Below are positions 44,364 through 52,712 of a stretch of 64,000 nucleotides of DNA, one piece after another. Where the stretch lies: positions 62,001 to 126,000 of the forward strand of contig CAVRWT010000001.1 in NCBI GenBank assembly GCA_963724825.1, read 5' to 3'. The stretch is from JALYNX01 sp963724825 (GTDB lineage: Bacteria > Actinomycetota > Acidimicrobiia > Spongiisociales > ZC4RG35). The translations under genes were made by a program, and so were the position numbers. Position 1 is the stretch's first letter; every line of letters starts with the position of its first letter. The notes beneath the pieces are model-generated. The model was not told the origin of the DNA. It worked only from the letters and a program-made list of their open reading frames with translations, and searched no databases.

Positions 44364-44420
44364 GGGGGAGGACACTAATGCCTGCTGTTTCTCCCCCCAG
44401 CGAACGGAGTGAGCTGTTGG
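44363..44420. repeat. REP-like element (copy 2, partial)
   Basis: This 58-base stretch aligns with 35882-35937: CGGGGGAGG, a variable middle, TTTCTCCCCCCAG, CGAACGGAGTGAGC and TTGG match CTGGGGGAGG, TTTCTCCCCCAG, TGAACGAAGTGAGC and TTGG. It lies between the membrane protein start and lgt. The first hairpin of copy 1 is not found here. Confidence 0.6.
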
Positions 44421-44545
44421 CCGAGGCCAGACCCCGCGAAGCTCGGGAGGGAGCTCTGCCTGGCGCGCCTCGGCCGAACAGACGCCGGTCGGCCGGCTAC
44501 TACCGCCACGTCGCTCGCTCATGGGAGCTTGGTCCCAGCTCTAGG

Positions 44546-44551
44546 TACCCT
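44546..44551 (+). promoter_or_regulatory. Leaderless-type -10 box for lgt
   Basis: TACCCT lies 7 bases before the ATG at 44559 and supports that start over upstream in-frame codons. Confidence 0.45.
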
Positions 44552-44558
44552 CACGCCG

Positions 44559-45432
44559 ATGCTTGCCGTGTTCACCTATCCGCCGATTCCGATCTGGGAT
44601 CTGGGGCCGATCAGCTTCTCGCTCCACGGACTGTTTGCAGCCCTCGGATTCGTCGCCGGGGCCTGGATCGCCACCCGGGAGATGAAGAAGCGGGGCTTCG
44701 ACACCGTCAAGTACCAGTCCTGTCTGACCTGGGGATTGATCGGTGCACTCCTTGGGGCCCGCTACTTCACAGCGCCGGCACAGATCATGGACGGAGCCCC
44801 GTTGCTCGAGGCGTTCAACCCGATCGCGGGGAACTTCTCGATCATGGGCGGGTTCCTGGGAGGCATCCTCGCCGGTGGATGGCGAGCCCACAGGTTGAAG
44901 ATGCCGCTTTTGGCGACGCTCGACATGTCGGCGTTCGGGCTGGCCCTGGGCACCGTCGTGGGCCGGATCGGCGACCTTGCCATCGTCGAGCACCTGGGTC
45001 GGGCCACCACCGCCTGGTGGGGCTACGGCATCCGGCCCGGCTATGACGTTGCGCCGCAGCACGACGCCCTGGAATGCACCGAGGCCACGGTGGGGGCCAA
45101 CGGGTTCTGTGGCATCTATCACCACGTTGCGCTCTACGACATGATCGGGGCCGCCGTGCTCCTCTGGGTGCTCTTCTATGTCTACCGCCATTGGCGGCTT
45201 CACTACGGCCAGCTCTTCTTCATCTGGGTGGCCTGGTACGGGTTCCAGCGGTTCCTGCTCGACGGCCTCCGTTTCGGGATGGGCGACGCCGTTGTCGGTG
45301 GCTTCACCTGGAACCAGCTCAGCGGTTTCGCCGCCGGCCTCGGCGGTGTGGTGATGATCTGGTGGCTCGATCGCAAGCCAGGAGTTCGTCACACCCGAGA
45401 ACGACCGTCAGCTGATCGGCGCCTCGGCCTGA
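44559..45432 (+). CDS. lgt: Prolipoprotein diacylglyceryl transferase (one frameshift near C-terminus)
   Basis: About 290 residues. It transfers diacylglycerol to lipobox cysteines, serving the many lipoproteins encoded here. Features are PIPIWDLGPISFSLHGLF, NFSIMGGFLGGILAGGW and the Lgt signature VVGRIGDLAIVEHLGRAT, with seven helices. Removing one C at 45378-45379 turns an Arg/Ser-rich tail that would run into the neighbouring gene into EFVTPENDRQLIGASA with a TGA at 45430-45432, 4 bases short of the convergent gene. I take that as the true end. Confidence 0.88.
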
Positions 45433-45441
45433 CCTCTCAGG
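45428..45441. terminator. Hairpin holding both stop codons (lgt / LLM gene)
   Basis: CCTGA-CCTC-TCAGG, a 5-bp stem whose arms contain the corrected lgt TGA and the complement of the LLM gene TGA. Confidence 0.45.
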
Positions 45442-46216
45442 GGCGGTTCTTCTCGTCCCGCCAGGCCAGCCAGTCTGCAACCGGCTCGAGGTCGTAGCCC
45501 GACCTTCCGTCGAGACCCAGGGTGATCAGATTGGCTCCGGCCTCGATGAAGGCGTCGCCGGACTCGGGCTTTCGCGCATTTGCCCCACAGGATCTCTCGA
45601 TCTCCGACGGGTCCCTGCCCAGTTGGCGGCACCAGTCGTCGAGGACCGCGTTCTTGTGCCGGATGATCTCCGCCTGGCCGAAGCCATGCCATATGTCGGC
45701 GTGTTGGGCCGTGTAACGAAGGGTCTTCTTCTCACCCCCGCCGCCGATCATCACGGGGATCTTGCGGGTGGGGGCAGGATTGAGCTTGCCCCATCGGGCC
45801 TCGATCCTGGGCAAGGCCGCCTTCAGGTCGGCCAGCCTGGAGCCGGCGGTGCCGAATTCGTATCCGTACTCGTCGTAGTCCCGTTCGAACCACCCGGCGC
45901 CGATCCCGAGTATGAAGCGACCCTCCGAGATGTGGTCGACGGTTCGGGCCATGTCGGCCACCAGATCCGGGTTGCGGTAGCTGTTACAGGTGACCAAGGC
46001 GCCGATCTCGACTCGCTCGGTGATCTCCGCCCAGGAAGCGAGCATGGTCCAGCACTCGAAGTGCTTGCCGTCAGGGTCGCCGCTCAAGGGGTAGAAGTGA
46101 TCCCAGTTGAGGACGAGGTCGGCGCCCATCTCCTCGGCTTGGGCAACCGCAGCTCGAATCTCGGAGTACTCGGCATGTTGCGGTTGGAGTTGGACGGCGA
46201 TGCGGATGGGCTTCAT
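45437..46216 (-). CDS. LLM-class F420-dependent oxidoreductase
   Basis: A 259-residue luciferase-like monooxygenase-fold protein, most likely F420-dependent given the host group. It opens IRIAVQLQPQHAEYSEIRAA, followed by GADLVLNWDHFYPLSGD, IGALVTCNSYRNPDLVADMA, TVDHISEGRFILGIGAGWFE and MIGGGGEKKTLRYTAQHAD, all typical of the family. The ATG at 46216 is 5 bases after the carboxylate-amine ligase stop, so the genes are probably co-transcribed. The substrate is unknown. Confidence 0.88.
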   Translation of the reverse strand: MKPIRIAVQLQPQHAEYSEIRAAVAQAEEMGADLVLNWDHFYPLSGDPDGKHFECWTMLASWAEITERVEIGALVTCNSYRNPDLVADMARTVDHISEGRFILGIGAGWFERDYDEYGYEFGTAGSRLADLKAALPRIEARWGKLNPAPTRKIPVMIGGGGEKKTLRYTAQHADIWHGFGQAEIIRHKNAVLDDWCRQLGRDPSEIERSCGANARKPESGDAFIEAGANLITLGLDGRSGYDLEPVADWLAWRDEKNRP

Positions 46217-46221
46217 TGAGG

Positions 46222-47355
46222 TCAGATACCGTAAAGGGTGTCCTCGATCAGGTGGTCTACGACTGCCTTCAGGGCCTCTGCTTCCTCCGCCCCGCTCTCG
46301 AGGGCCTGCCGATAGACCGCCAGTTGACGATGGGCGCTCGTTCCTTCGCGAACGATCGTCCTCATGTGCCTCATCTGCTCCACGACGTCGAACTCCACCG
46401 CGTCCTGGGCGGTCATCTCGATCGCCTCTTCGACCAGTTCCGAGAAGGGAATCAGCTCGCCACGTCCGAAGTCGATGAGGGATCCGTCGACGCCGTAGCG
46501 CTGGGCCCGCCACATGTTCTCCGAGATCAGGAAGGGCGAGTAGAGCCGCCACCGCTGGTTGCGGCGGCGGAGTCGGAACATGAGGCCGAGCAGACAGAGG
46601 TAGAGGGCTGCCACCGACATGGCGTCGTCGAGCCTGGTGCAGACGTCGCTGACCCTCATCTCCAGGGTCGGATAGCGGGACGAGGGGCGGATGTCCCACC
46701 ACACCTTGGAAGCGTCCTCGATGATCCCGGCGTCGATGAGGATCTGCATCGTCCTCTGATACTCACCCCACGACTCGAACTCCTCGGGGAGGCCGGTGCG
46801 GGGGAGGTTGCGGAAGATGATGAGCCGGTAGGCGAGCAGCCCGGTGTCGGTCCCCGCCCAGAAGGGCGAGGAGGTGCTCAGGGCGAGGAGATGGGGAAGC
46901 ATGTACCTGATCTGGTTCATCAGGTCGATGCGGAGGTGCTCGTCCTCGATCCCGACGTGCACATGCATTCCGCAGATCACGAGCTGGCGCGCCACCTGCT
47001 GATGGTCGGCGGCCAGCCGTTGATACCGGGGCTGTTCCGTCGTCATCTGCTCCGACCAGTTGGCGAAGGGGTGGGTCGAGGCGGCGATGATCGCTGCCCC
47101 GTACTCACTCACCACGCCCGATAGGTCGCGCCGCAGATTGGCCAGGTCCTCACGGGCCTCCTGGACCTTGGTGCATACCTTGGTGCCTACCTCGATCTGG
47201 GCTCGGAGGAACTCAGGGGTGACCTGAGGGCCGAGCACCTCACGGAGCGAGTCCCACATCTCGGGAGGAGGGCTCTTGATCAGGTCACGCGACTCGCGGT
47301 CGACAACGAGGTATTCCTCCTCGATGCCGATGGTGAACGCCGGGCGATCGAGCAT
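46222..47355 (-). CDS. Carboxylate-amine ligase (YbdK/GCS2 family)
   Basis: A 377-residue ATP-dependent ligase of the glutamate-cysteine ligase 2 superfamily. It has FTIGIEEEYLVVDRESRDLI at the N-terminus, EFLRAQIEVGTKVCTKVQEA, GMHVHVGIEDEHLRIDLMNQ and WWDIRPSSRYPTLEMRVSDV, which contribute ATP and substrate sites. Family members make gamma-glutamylcysteine or related amides. In this lineage it could serve glutathione, ergothioneine or another amide; this is not decidable. It starts 7 bases after a TAGATT box and 10 bases from the tag stop. Confidence 0.88.
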   Translation of the reverse strand: MLDRPAFTIGIEEEYLVVDRESRDLIKSPPPEMWDSLREVLGPQVTPEFLRAQIEVGTKVCTKVQEAREDLANLRRDLSGVVSEYGAAIIAASTHPFANWSEQMTTEQPRYQRLAADHQQVARQLVICGMHVHVGIEDEHLRIDLMNQIRYMLPHLLALSTSSPFWAGTDTGLLAYRLIIFRNLPRTGLPEEFESWGEYQRTMQILIDAGIIEDASKVWWDIRPSSRYPTLEMRVSDVCTRLDDAMSVAALYLCLLGLMFRLRRRNQRWRLYSPFLISENMWRAQRYGVDGSLIDFGRGELIPFSELVEEAIEMTAQDAVEFDVVEQMRHMRTIVREGTSAHRQLAVYRQALESGAEEAEALKAVVDHLIEDTLYGI

Positions 47356-47365
47356 GACTGCGAAT

Positions 47366-47974
47366 CTATAGACCGGACGTCAGCAGCCGCTGCCGTTCCT
47401 GGGCACACCTCGGCCGGACGTGACAGCCGTCGAGATGGTCGTTCACCAATCCCATGGCTTCCATGAAGGCATACACCGTGGTGGGGCCGACGAAGGTCCA
47501 GCCACGCTTCTTGAGGTCCTTCGAAAGCGCGGTCGAGGTGGAGGTGGTGGGGGCGATGTCTGTCGGCGGCAGATCGACCGGATCGGCCCACTCCCAGAAA
47601 TAGGCGGCCAGGGTCCCCTTCTCCGCGACCAGGTCCAGTGCGCGTTGGGCGTTGTTGATCGTCGAGCGGATCTTTCCCTGATGGCGGACGATCCCCTCGT
47701 CACCGAGGAGGCGTGCGACATCCGCTTCTCCAAATCCCGCCACCTCCCCGATCTCGAAGTTGGCGAAGGCGGCGCGGAAGTTCGGACGTTTGCGAAGGAT
47801 GGTCAGCCACGACAGTCCCGCCTGGAAGCCTTCGAGGCAGATCTTCTCGAACAGCCTCCGGTCCTCGGTCACGGGATAGCCCCACTCGGTGTCGTGGTAC
47901 CCGCGATAGATCTCAGGCTCCGCGCCCCACCAGCAGCGGGCCAGACCGTCGTCGCCTGCGATCAAATCCATCAT
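47366..47974 (-). CDS. tag: DNA-3-methyladenine glycosylase I
   Basis: A 202-residue base-excision glycosylase removing 3-methyladenine. The signatures are ARCWWGAEPEIYRGYHDTEWG (which includes a zinc cysteine and the catalytic region), FEKICLEGFQAGLSWLTILRK, and the C-terminal LVNDHLDGCHVRPRC with the remaining zinc ligands. Length is normal. It is the first gene of a minus-strand set with the carboxylate-amine ligase and LLM gene, an unrelated grouping by function. Confidence 0.94.
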   Translation of the reverse strand: MMDLIAGDDGLARCWWGAEPEIYRGYHDTEWGYPVTEDRRLFEKICLEGFQAGLSWLTILRKRPNFRAAFANFEIGEVAGFGEADVARLLGDEGIVRHQGKIRSTINNAQRALDLVAEKGTLAAYFWEWADPVDLPPTDIAPTTSTSTALSKDLKKRGWTFVGPTTVYAFMEAMGLVNDHLDGCHVRPRCAQERQRLLTSGL

Positions 47975-48046
47975 CCGCTCGTTCTACCAGGAACGAATTT
48001 GCCTTTAGCCCTGTTTGCCAGGGGTCTTCCTACTCTGAGGTGTCAA

Positions 48047-49588
48047 TTGAGCTCCACTCGATCGAGGGATGCCCTGTCCGGGGCCGCTGCTGCCGCCCTC
48101 GCGCTCGGGGTGTCCGAGTTGGCAGCCGGGATCTTCTCCAGCCTCCCCTCGCTGGTCGAAGGGGTCGGAAACTGGGTGATCGACATCGTGCCCGAGTCGA
48201 TCAAGCACTGGGCGATTTCGGTCTTCAACACCAACGACAAGCTGGCGCTTCTCGTGGGAATGACGCTCGTCGTGATCCTCCTCGGTGCATTGGTTGGCAT
48301 GGCCGCCCGGAGGCATTTCGGAGTGGCCATGGGCGCCTTCATCGGATTCGGAGTGCTGGGCGCGCTGGCTGCGAGTCGCGATCCCGCCGTGAGTCTGGGC
48401 TCGGCGATGATCTCAGGCGGGTTGGCTGCGCTCACCGGGCTGCTCTCGTTGCAGTGGCTGCTCGGGCTCGGCGTGCCCGAGGCCGAGACCGATGGGGTCG
48501 AGGCCTCCCCGGATCAGTCCCGGCGCTCCTTCATCTTTGGTTTCAGTGCAATCCTCGGCCTGGCCGCTCTCTCTGCCGGCGTTGGACGCGTTCTCCTCGA
48601 GCGCGGGAAGGTGATCCTGGCGGGACGGGCGCAAGTCGTGCTCCCCGCGGCTGTCGAGGTGGTGGGGCCGGTACCGGCCGCCGCGGAATTCACCGGGATC
48701 TCAGGCTTGAGCCCGGTGGTGACGCCCAACGCCTCGTTCTATCGGATCGACGCCGCCTTCTCGGTGCCGAGGGTCGATCTGCCGGAATGGAATCTGTCGA
48801 TCAAAGGCATGGTCGATCAGCCCTACTCGATCACCTACGAAGACATCCTCGACATGCCCATGGTGGAGCGTTACGTCACCCTGTCCTGCGTCTCGAACCA
48901 GGTCGGAGGCGATCTGGTCGGCAACGCCAAGTGGCTGGGTGTGCCCCTGACCGAGATCCTCGATCGAGCGGTGGTGCAGCCCGATGCCGAGCAGATCGTC
49001 GGCCGATCGGTCGACGATTTCACAGTCGGGTTTCCCGTCGACGTGGCTTATGACGGCCGTGACGCATTGCTCGCCGTCGGTATGAACGACGAGCCTCTCC
49101 CATTCGAGCACGGGTTCCCGGCCCGCCTCGTCGTGGCGGGGCTCTACGGGTACGTCTCGGCGACCAAATGGATCTCGGAGATCGAGCTCACTCGTTGGGA
49201 TGACTTCGACGCCTATTGGGTGCCGAGAGGTTGGGCCAAGGAGGCACCGGTGAAGACCCAGAGCCGCATCGACACTCCCCCGTCCGGGGCACAGGTGCCG
49301 CAAGGGCCGCGCCGGGTGGCGGGGGTGGCCTGGGCGCCGAACCGTGGTATTTCCAGGGTCGAGGTGCAGCTCGATGAAGGAGCGCCGTGGCTGGACGCCG
49401 AGCTCTCGGAGCCGCTCTCCGACAACAGCTGGCGCCAGTGGTCAATCGAATGGGACGCCCCGCTCGGCACGCACCGGATTCGGGTGCGGGCCACCGATGG
49501 GGAAGGAGAGGTCCAGACCGAGGCGATCGTCCCTCCGGCGCCCAACGGCGCCACCGGCTGGCACACGATCGAGGTCTCGGTGGCGTAG
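48047..49588 (+). CDS. Sulfite-oxidase-family molybdopterin enzyme with membrane domain
   Basis: 513 residues from TTG, 6 bases after GAGG. The first ~200 residues hold about four helices (LALLVGMTLVVILLGALVGM and neighbours). From about residue 235 comes a SuoX-type molybdopterin domain: YSITYEDILDMPMVERYVTL, SCVSNQVGGDLVGNAKWLGV with the Mo-ligating cysteine, and LRLVVAGLYGYVSATKWISE-like RLVVAGLYGYVSATKWI. A C-terminal Ig-like dimerisation domain (GVAWAPNRGISRVEVQLDEG) ends it. No twin-arginine signal is apparent. Substrate and electron acceptor are unknown. Confidence 0.85.
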   Translation: MSSTRSRDALSGAAAAALALGVSELAAGIFSSLPSLVEGVGNWVIDIVPESIKHWAISVFNTNDKLALLVGMTLVVILLGALVGMAARRHFGVAMGAFIGFGVLGALAASRDPAVSLGSAMISGGLAALTGLLSLQWLLGLGVPEAETDGVEASPDQSRRSFIFGFSAILGLAALSAGVGRVLLERGKVILAGRAQVVLPAAVEVVGPVPAAAEFTGISGLSPVVTPNASFYRIDAAFSVPRVDLPEWNLSIKGMVDQPYSITYEDILDMPMVERYVTLSCVSNQVGGDLVGNAKWLGVPLTEILDRAVVQPDAEQIVGRSVDDFTVGFPVDVAYDGRDALLAVGMNDEPLPFEHGFPARLVVAGLYGYVSATKWISEIELTRWDDFDAYWVPRGWAKEAPVKTQSRIDTPPSGAQVPQGPRRVAGVAWAPNRGISRVEVQLDEGAPWLDAELSEPLSDNSWRQWSIEWDAPLGTHRIRVRATDGEGEVQTEAIVPPAPNGATGWHTIEVSVA

Positions 49589-49606
49589 CGAGGAGGGTCT
49601 AACCAC

Positions 49607-50566
49607 TCACATCAGATCGATCGCGGAGACTGCCCAGGAAAGACCACTCTCCGGGTCCTCGATGGCGAGGCGCAAGGCCCAGCCGCTGCCCGGGCTGCCG
49701 TCGTCGAACCAGTACCAGCGAAAACGAGAGACGGCAGCGCCCAGATCATCGGGGGCGCAGGGCCAGGGGAGATCGGCCAACACCGAAGTCGCCCACCAGG
49801 CCAGATGGCGGCCGGCGGCGGCGCCGCGTCGCCTGCCGTGGGCTCCTCCCGAGGCGGCCGCCCAGCCCATCCACGCCAGACCTGACTGAGGCCCGATGTC
49901 AGCCTCCCTGCACAACGAAGCGCCCAGGGCACGAATAGCTGCCAGGTGGTCACCTGCGACCACCGTCGTCTGACATCGCCCGTTCGATTCGTCGGTCCAA
50001 GGCTGGACCAGATCGGCCAGCGAGGCCTCCGACTGAGGGTCGTCGAGTAGTTCGACCTCCGCCGGCAGCTGTGCCTCCGTGACCGCTGCGGGGCGCGGTG
50101 AGGGCGCCTCGACTTTGTCCCGCTTGTAGGTGGCCAGCTGATACCCAGGCTCCCATGCCTGAAGGGCGCCGGGTAGGTCGAGACCCGCCTCTTCGACCTC
50201 CTCGCCCCGCACGACTCTTTCTGCGGCGAAGGTCCGACGCTCCGGCCCCATCTCCAGATGTGGCGCGATCTCCGCCCACGTCTTGGTGCTGGCGGCTACC
50301 TCGGGGAGTGGCCCGAGGGCGAACCGTGACTGACCCTCCGAGACCACGGGCCCGGCGAAGTCCGGCGGCCCTTCCAACGCCAGCCGATAGCGGATGTGCT
50401 CTTCGACGCCCCAAACCTGTTTGGCTCTACCCACCGCCTCCCGGCACCTCGATCGAAGCTCCACCAGGTCGTCCCACGCCTGGGTCGAGCACAAGCCGTC
50501 GATCACCCGGAGCAATTCGTCGGTATCCGATGACTCGATGGCGTCGATGGCTCTCTGGCTGATCAA
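49607..50566 (-). CDS. Conserved-looking hypothetical protein
   Basis: A 319-residue, mostly soluble protein with many Trp and Ala. The N-terminal ~65 residues look helical (ELLRVIDGLCSTQAWDDLVE). The rest alternates alpha and beta with WYWFDDGSPGSGWALRLAIE near the end. No catalytic motif or known domain is recognised. Its ATG overlaps the rhodanese stop (ATGA), so it is co-translated with a sulfurtransferase; whether this reflects function is unclear. Base composition matches the neighbours. Confidence 0.6.
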   Translation of the reverse strand: MISQRAIDAIESSDTDELLRVIDGLCSTQAWDDLVELRSRCREAVGRAKQVWGVEEHIRYRLALEGPPDFAGPVVSEGQSRFALGPLPEVAASTKTWAEIAPHLEMGPERRTFAAERVVRGEEVEEAGLDLPGALQAWEPGYQLATYKRDKVEAPSPRPAAVTEAQLPAEVELLDDPQSEASLADLVQPWTDESNGRCQTTVVAGDHLAAIRALGASLCREADIGPQSGLAWMGWAAASGGAHGRRRGAAAGRHLAWWATSVLADLPWPCAPDDLGAAVSRFRWYWFDDGSPGSGWALRLAIEDPESGLSWAVSAIDLM

Positions 50567-51366
50567 GGAATGTCGCCCGTAACCACCGGCCGGTCGCGCC
50601 GGGACCAGTCCGAGAACGAACCGATGTATACGTCGGGCATCGGCCGGCCGGCGAGGACCATCGCCAGCGCGGCATGGCAGGCGGTGACCCCGCTCCCGCA
50701 GGAGACGATCGCATCGTCCGGCGTCTCCTGATAGCGCTCGGCAAGCTCTTCCGGGGTGAGGAAGTTGCCCGTCGGACTGAGATTCCCACTGGTCGGCATG
50801 TTGACCGCTCCCGGGATGTGGCCGGCTTTGGGATCAACCGGCTCCACTTCTCCCCGATAGCGCTCGGGGGCTCTGGCGTCGATGAGATGGCGCCCGGCCA
50901 GGTCGTCGATGCCGGCAACACCGTTGAAGCTCGAAGCTTCCGGGTAGGAGGTCGACGGGCGTCTCGGCAACTCTTGGGTGACCGGGAGACCGGCTGCGAT
51001 CCAGGCTCCGATCCCCCCGTCGAGCAGCCGTGATTCCTCGTGACCGATCGAGCGCAACATCCACCACAGGCGGGACGCAATCGAGCCGCCCAGCTCGTCG
51101 TAGACCACGATCTCGTCTCCGGGCCCGGCGCCCAGCCGGCCCAGGGTGCGGGTGAATTCGGCGGGGGTGGGCAGGGGGTGTCGGCCGTCACCAAGGGGAG
51201 CTGACAAATCGGTGTCGAGATCGACGAACACCGCTCCGGGAATGTGGCCGTCCTGATACGCGGCCCGTCCCTGGCCGGGGTCGGTGAGCGACCAACGGAG
51301 GTCGAAGACGACTACGTCGTCGAGCCGATCGGCCAACTCTGCGACGGAGATCAGCGGGCTGGCCAC
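50563..51366 (-). CDS. sseA: Two-domain rhodanese-type sulfurtransferase
   Basis: A 267-residue thiosulfate/3-mercaptopyruvate sulfurtransferase. The N-terminal inactive rhodanese domain (VVFDLRWSLTDPGQGRAAYQ, HIPGAVFVDLDTDLS) is followed by the active one (LIDARAPERYRGEVEPVDPK, AGHIPGAVNMPTSGNL). The catalytic cysteine is in IVSCGSGVTACHAALAM. It is cytosolic. The gene starts 6 bases after the upstream small-protein gene and overlaps the next by 4 bases. Confidence 0.9.
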   Translation of the reverse strand: MASPLISVAELADRLDDVVVFDLRWSLTDPGQGRAAYQDGHIPGAVFVDLDTDLSAPLGDGRHPLPTPAEFTRTLGRLGAGPGDEIVVYDELGGSIASRLWWMLRSIGHEESRLLDGGIGAWIAAGLPVTQELPRRPSTSYPEASSFNGVAGIDDLAGRHLIDARAPERYRGEVEPVDPKAGHIPGAVNMPTSGNLSPTGNFLTPEELAERYQETPDDAIVSCGSGVTACHAALAMVLAGRPMPDVYIGSFSDWSRRDRPVVTGDIP

Positions 51367-51372
51367 TGACCC

Positions 51373-51705
51373 CTATTCCTCTTCGTCGGTTCGACCCTTG
51401 AACTCGTCGCCAAGATCGCTGATTGTGGAGCCGAGTGCGGTTGCGAACGAGCTGGCGGCCTTCTTGAGGTGCTCCCTCGCCACCGGATCGCGCAACGCGG
51501 TGGTAACCGATTCGGCGACCTGATCCCAGGCGCCCACCAAGGTTGCGAATGCGCCCTTGATGTCGTCTTCTGATGGACCGCGGTCGGATGCGACCCGGCG
51601 ATAAGTGTCCTTGAGCCGATCTCCCAATGAACCGAACTCAGAGCTCACGGTGTCCCAGGGATCCGGCTCCGCCTCCGGCTTAGGATCTGTGTCGTGCGTC
51701 TCCAC
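51373..51705 (-). CDS. Small acidic helical protein
   Basis: About 110 residues if it starts at GTG 51705; an internal GTG at 51648 would give 91. It is acidic and helical: FGSLGDRLKDTYRRVASDRG, then IKGAFATLVGAWDQVAESVT and HLKKAASSFATALGSTISDL, ending DEFKGRTDEEE. The pattern resembles small actinobacterial proteins of unknown role with amphipathic helices. The longer start would overlap the divergent exonuclease gene by 12 bases, so the shorter start is quite possible. Confidence 0.6.
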   Translation of the reverse strand: METHDTDPKPEAEPDPWDTVSSEFGSLGDRLKDTYRRVASDRGPSEDDIKGAFATLVGAWDQVAESVTTALRDPVAREHLKKAASSFATALGSTISDLGDEFKGRTDEEE

Positions 51706-52566
51706 CTCCTCGATGGTACCTATGAGTTGTTCCGGGCTCACTTCGCTCCCAACCGTGACGCGGTGCCGGGAGCAGATGGGCTCGACGTCAAGGCGACGCT
51801 CGGGATCATCATGTCGACCCTCTCTCTGATCCGTGAGGGGGTCACCCATATCGCGGCAAGCTTCGACACTGTCATCGAGTCGTTCAGGAACGAGATGTTC
51901 CCCGCGTACAAGTCCTCCGCTGGGATGGACCCCGGCCTCCTCCGCCAATTCCCGTTTGCCGAGGATGCCCTCGAGGCGCTGGGTGTCGTGGTGTGGCGCA
52001 ATATCGAGTTCGAGGCCGACGATGCGATAGCGACCGCCGCGATCCGCTGGGTGGAGGATGTCGATCAGGTGGTGATCGCCACTCCGGACAAGGACCTTTG
52101 CCAGCTGGTGATCGGCGATCGGATCGTCACCTATAACCGACGGGAGCAGAAGATCCTCGACGAGGACGCGGTCGTCGAGAAGTTCGGGGTTCATCCCGAA
52201 TCGATCCCCGACTATCTGGCACTGGTGGGGGACACCGCCGATGGCGTGCCCGGCCTGCCCGGGTGGGGAGCCAAGTCGGCTTCCACGGTGCTCTTCCGCT
52301 ATCCGCGTCTCGAGTTGATCCCGGCCAACGCCGGCGACTGGGAGGTGACGGTCAGGAGTGCGGACAAGCTGGCCGCAACGCTCCGCGAGCACCAGGAGGA
52401 GGTGTTCCTCTATCGGGAGCTCACCACGCTTCGCCTCGATGTGCCGATCACCGAGACGCTCGACGACCTGGAGTGGAAGGGCGTGCCCCGGGACACTTTT
52501 GAGGCGTTCTGCCGAAGACTCGGCGTGGACCCGGACGAAATCCGGGTGCACAGGTGGAGGGATTGA
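51694..52566 (+). CDS. 5'-3' exonuclease (PolA N-terminal domain type)
   Basis: A 290-residue flap-endonuclease-like nuclease from GTG. Acidic metal ligands appear in order: RLHLLDGTYELFR, IAASFDTVIESFR, FEADDAIATAAIR, ATPDKDLCQLV, then DTADGVPGLPGWGAKSAST, the helix-3-turn-helix DNA-binding motif. It resembles the free-standing exonuclease of Actinomycetota that backs up PolA in removing RNA primers and flaps. The length is normal. The TLRLDVPITETLDDLEW tail is typical. Confidence 0.88.
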   Translation: MRLHLLDGTYELFRAHFAPNRDAVPGADGLDVKATLGIIMSTLSLIREGVTHIAASFDTVIESFRNEMFPAYKSSAGMDPGLLRQFPFAEDALEALGVVVWRNIEFEADDAIATAAIRWVEDVDQVVIATPDKDLCQLVIGDRIVTYNRREQKILDEDAVVEKFGVHPESIPDYLALVGDTADGVPGLPGWGAKSASTVLFRYPRLELIPANAGDWEVTVRSADKLAATLREHQEEVFLYRELTTLRLDVPITETLDDLEWKGVPRDTFEAFCRRLGVDPDEIRVHRWRD

Positions 52567-52586
52567 CTGATTACCTGAGGTTCATT

Positions 52587-52604
52587 ACGCCGATATATCG
52601 GCGT
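52587..52604. other. Perfect 18-bp palindrome in intergenic region
   Basis: ACGCCGATATATCGGCGT reads the same on both strands. It lies 21 bases after the exonuclease stop, within the 146-base gap to the ABC exporter genes. It could be a protein-binding site or part of a terminator structure. Confidence 0.6.
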
Positions 52605-52664
52605 CAAATCGCCCGAGACTGTCTGACGACTGTTCCAGCGGCATGGGCTTGTCTTGGGCGAACC

Positions 52665-52689
52665 GTAGCGCCGATCATGCCGGCGCTAC
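52665..52689. terminator. Hairpin between convergent exonuclease and ABC genes
   Basis: GTAGCGCCG-atcatgc-CGGCGCTAC, a perfect 9-bp stem. An outer 9-bp inverted repeat TTACCTGAG (52571-52579) / CTCAGGTAA (52699-52707) brackets the whole gap. Confidence 0.6.
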
Positions 52690-52712
52690 GCTCGACTACT
52701 CAGGTAAGCGCT

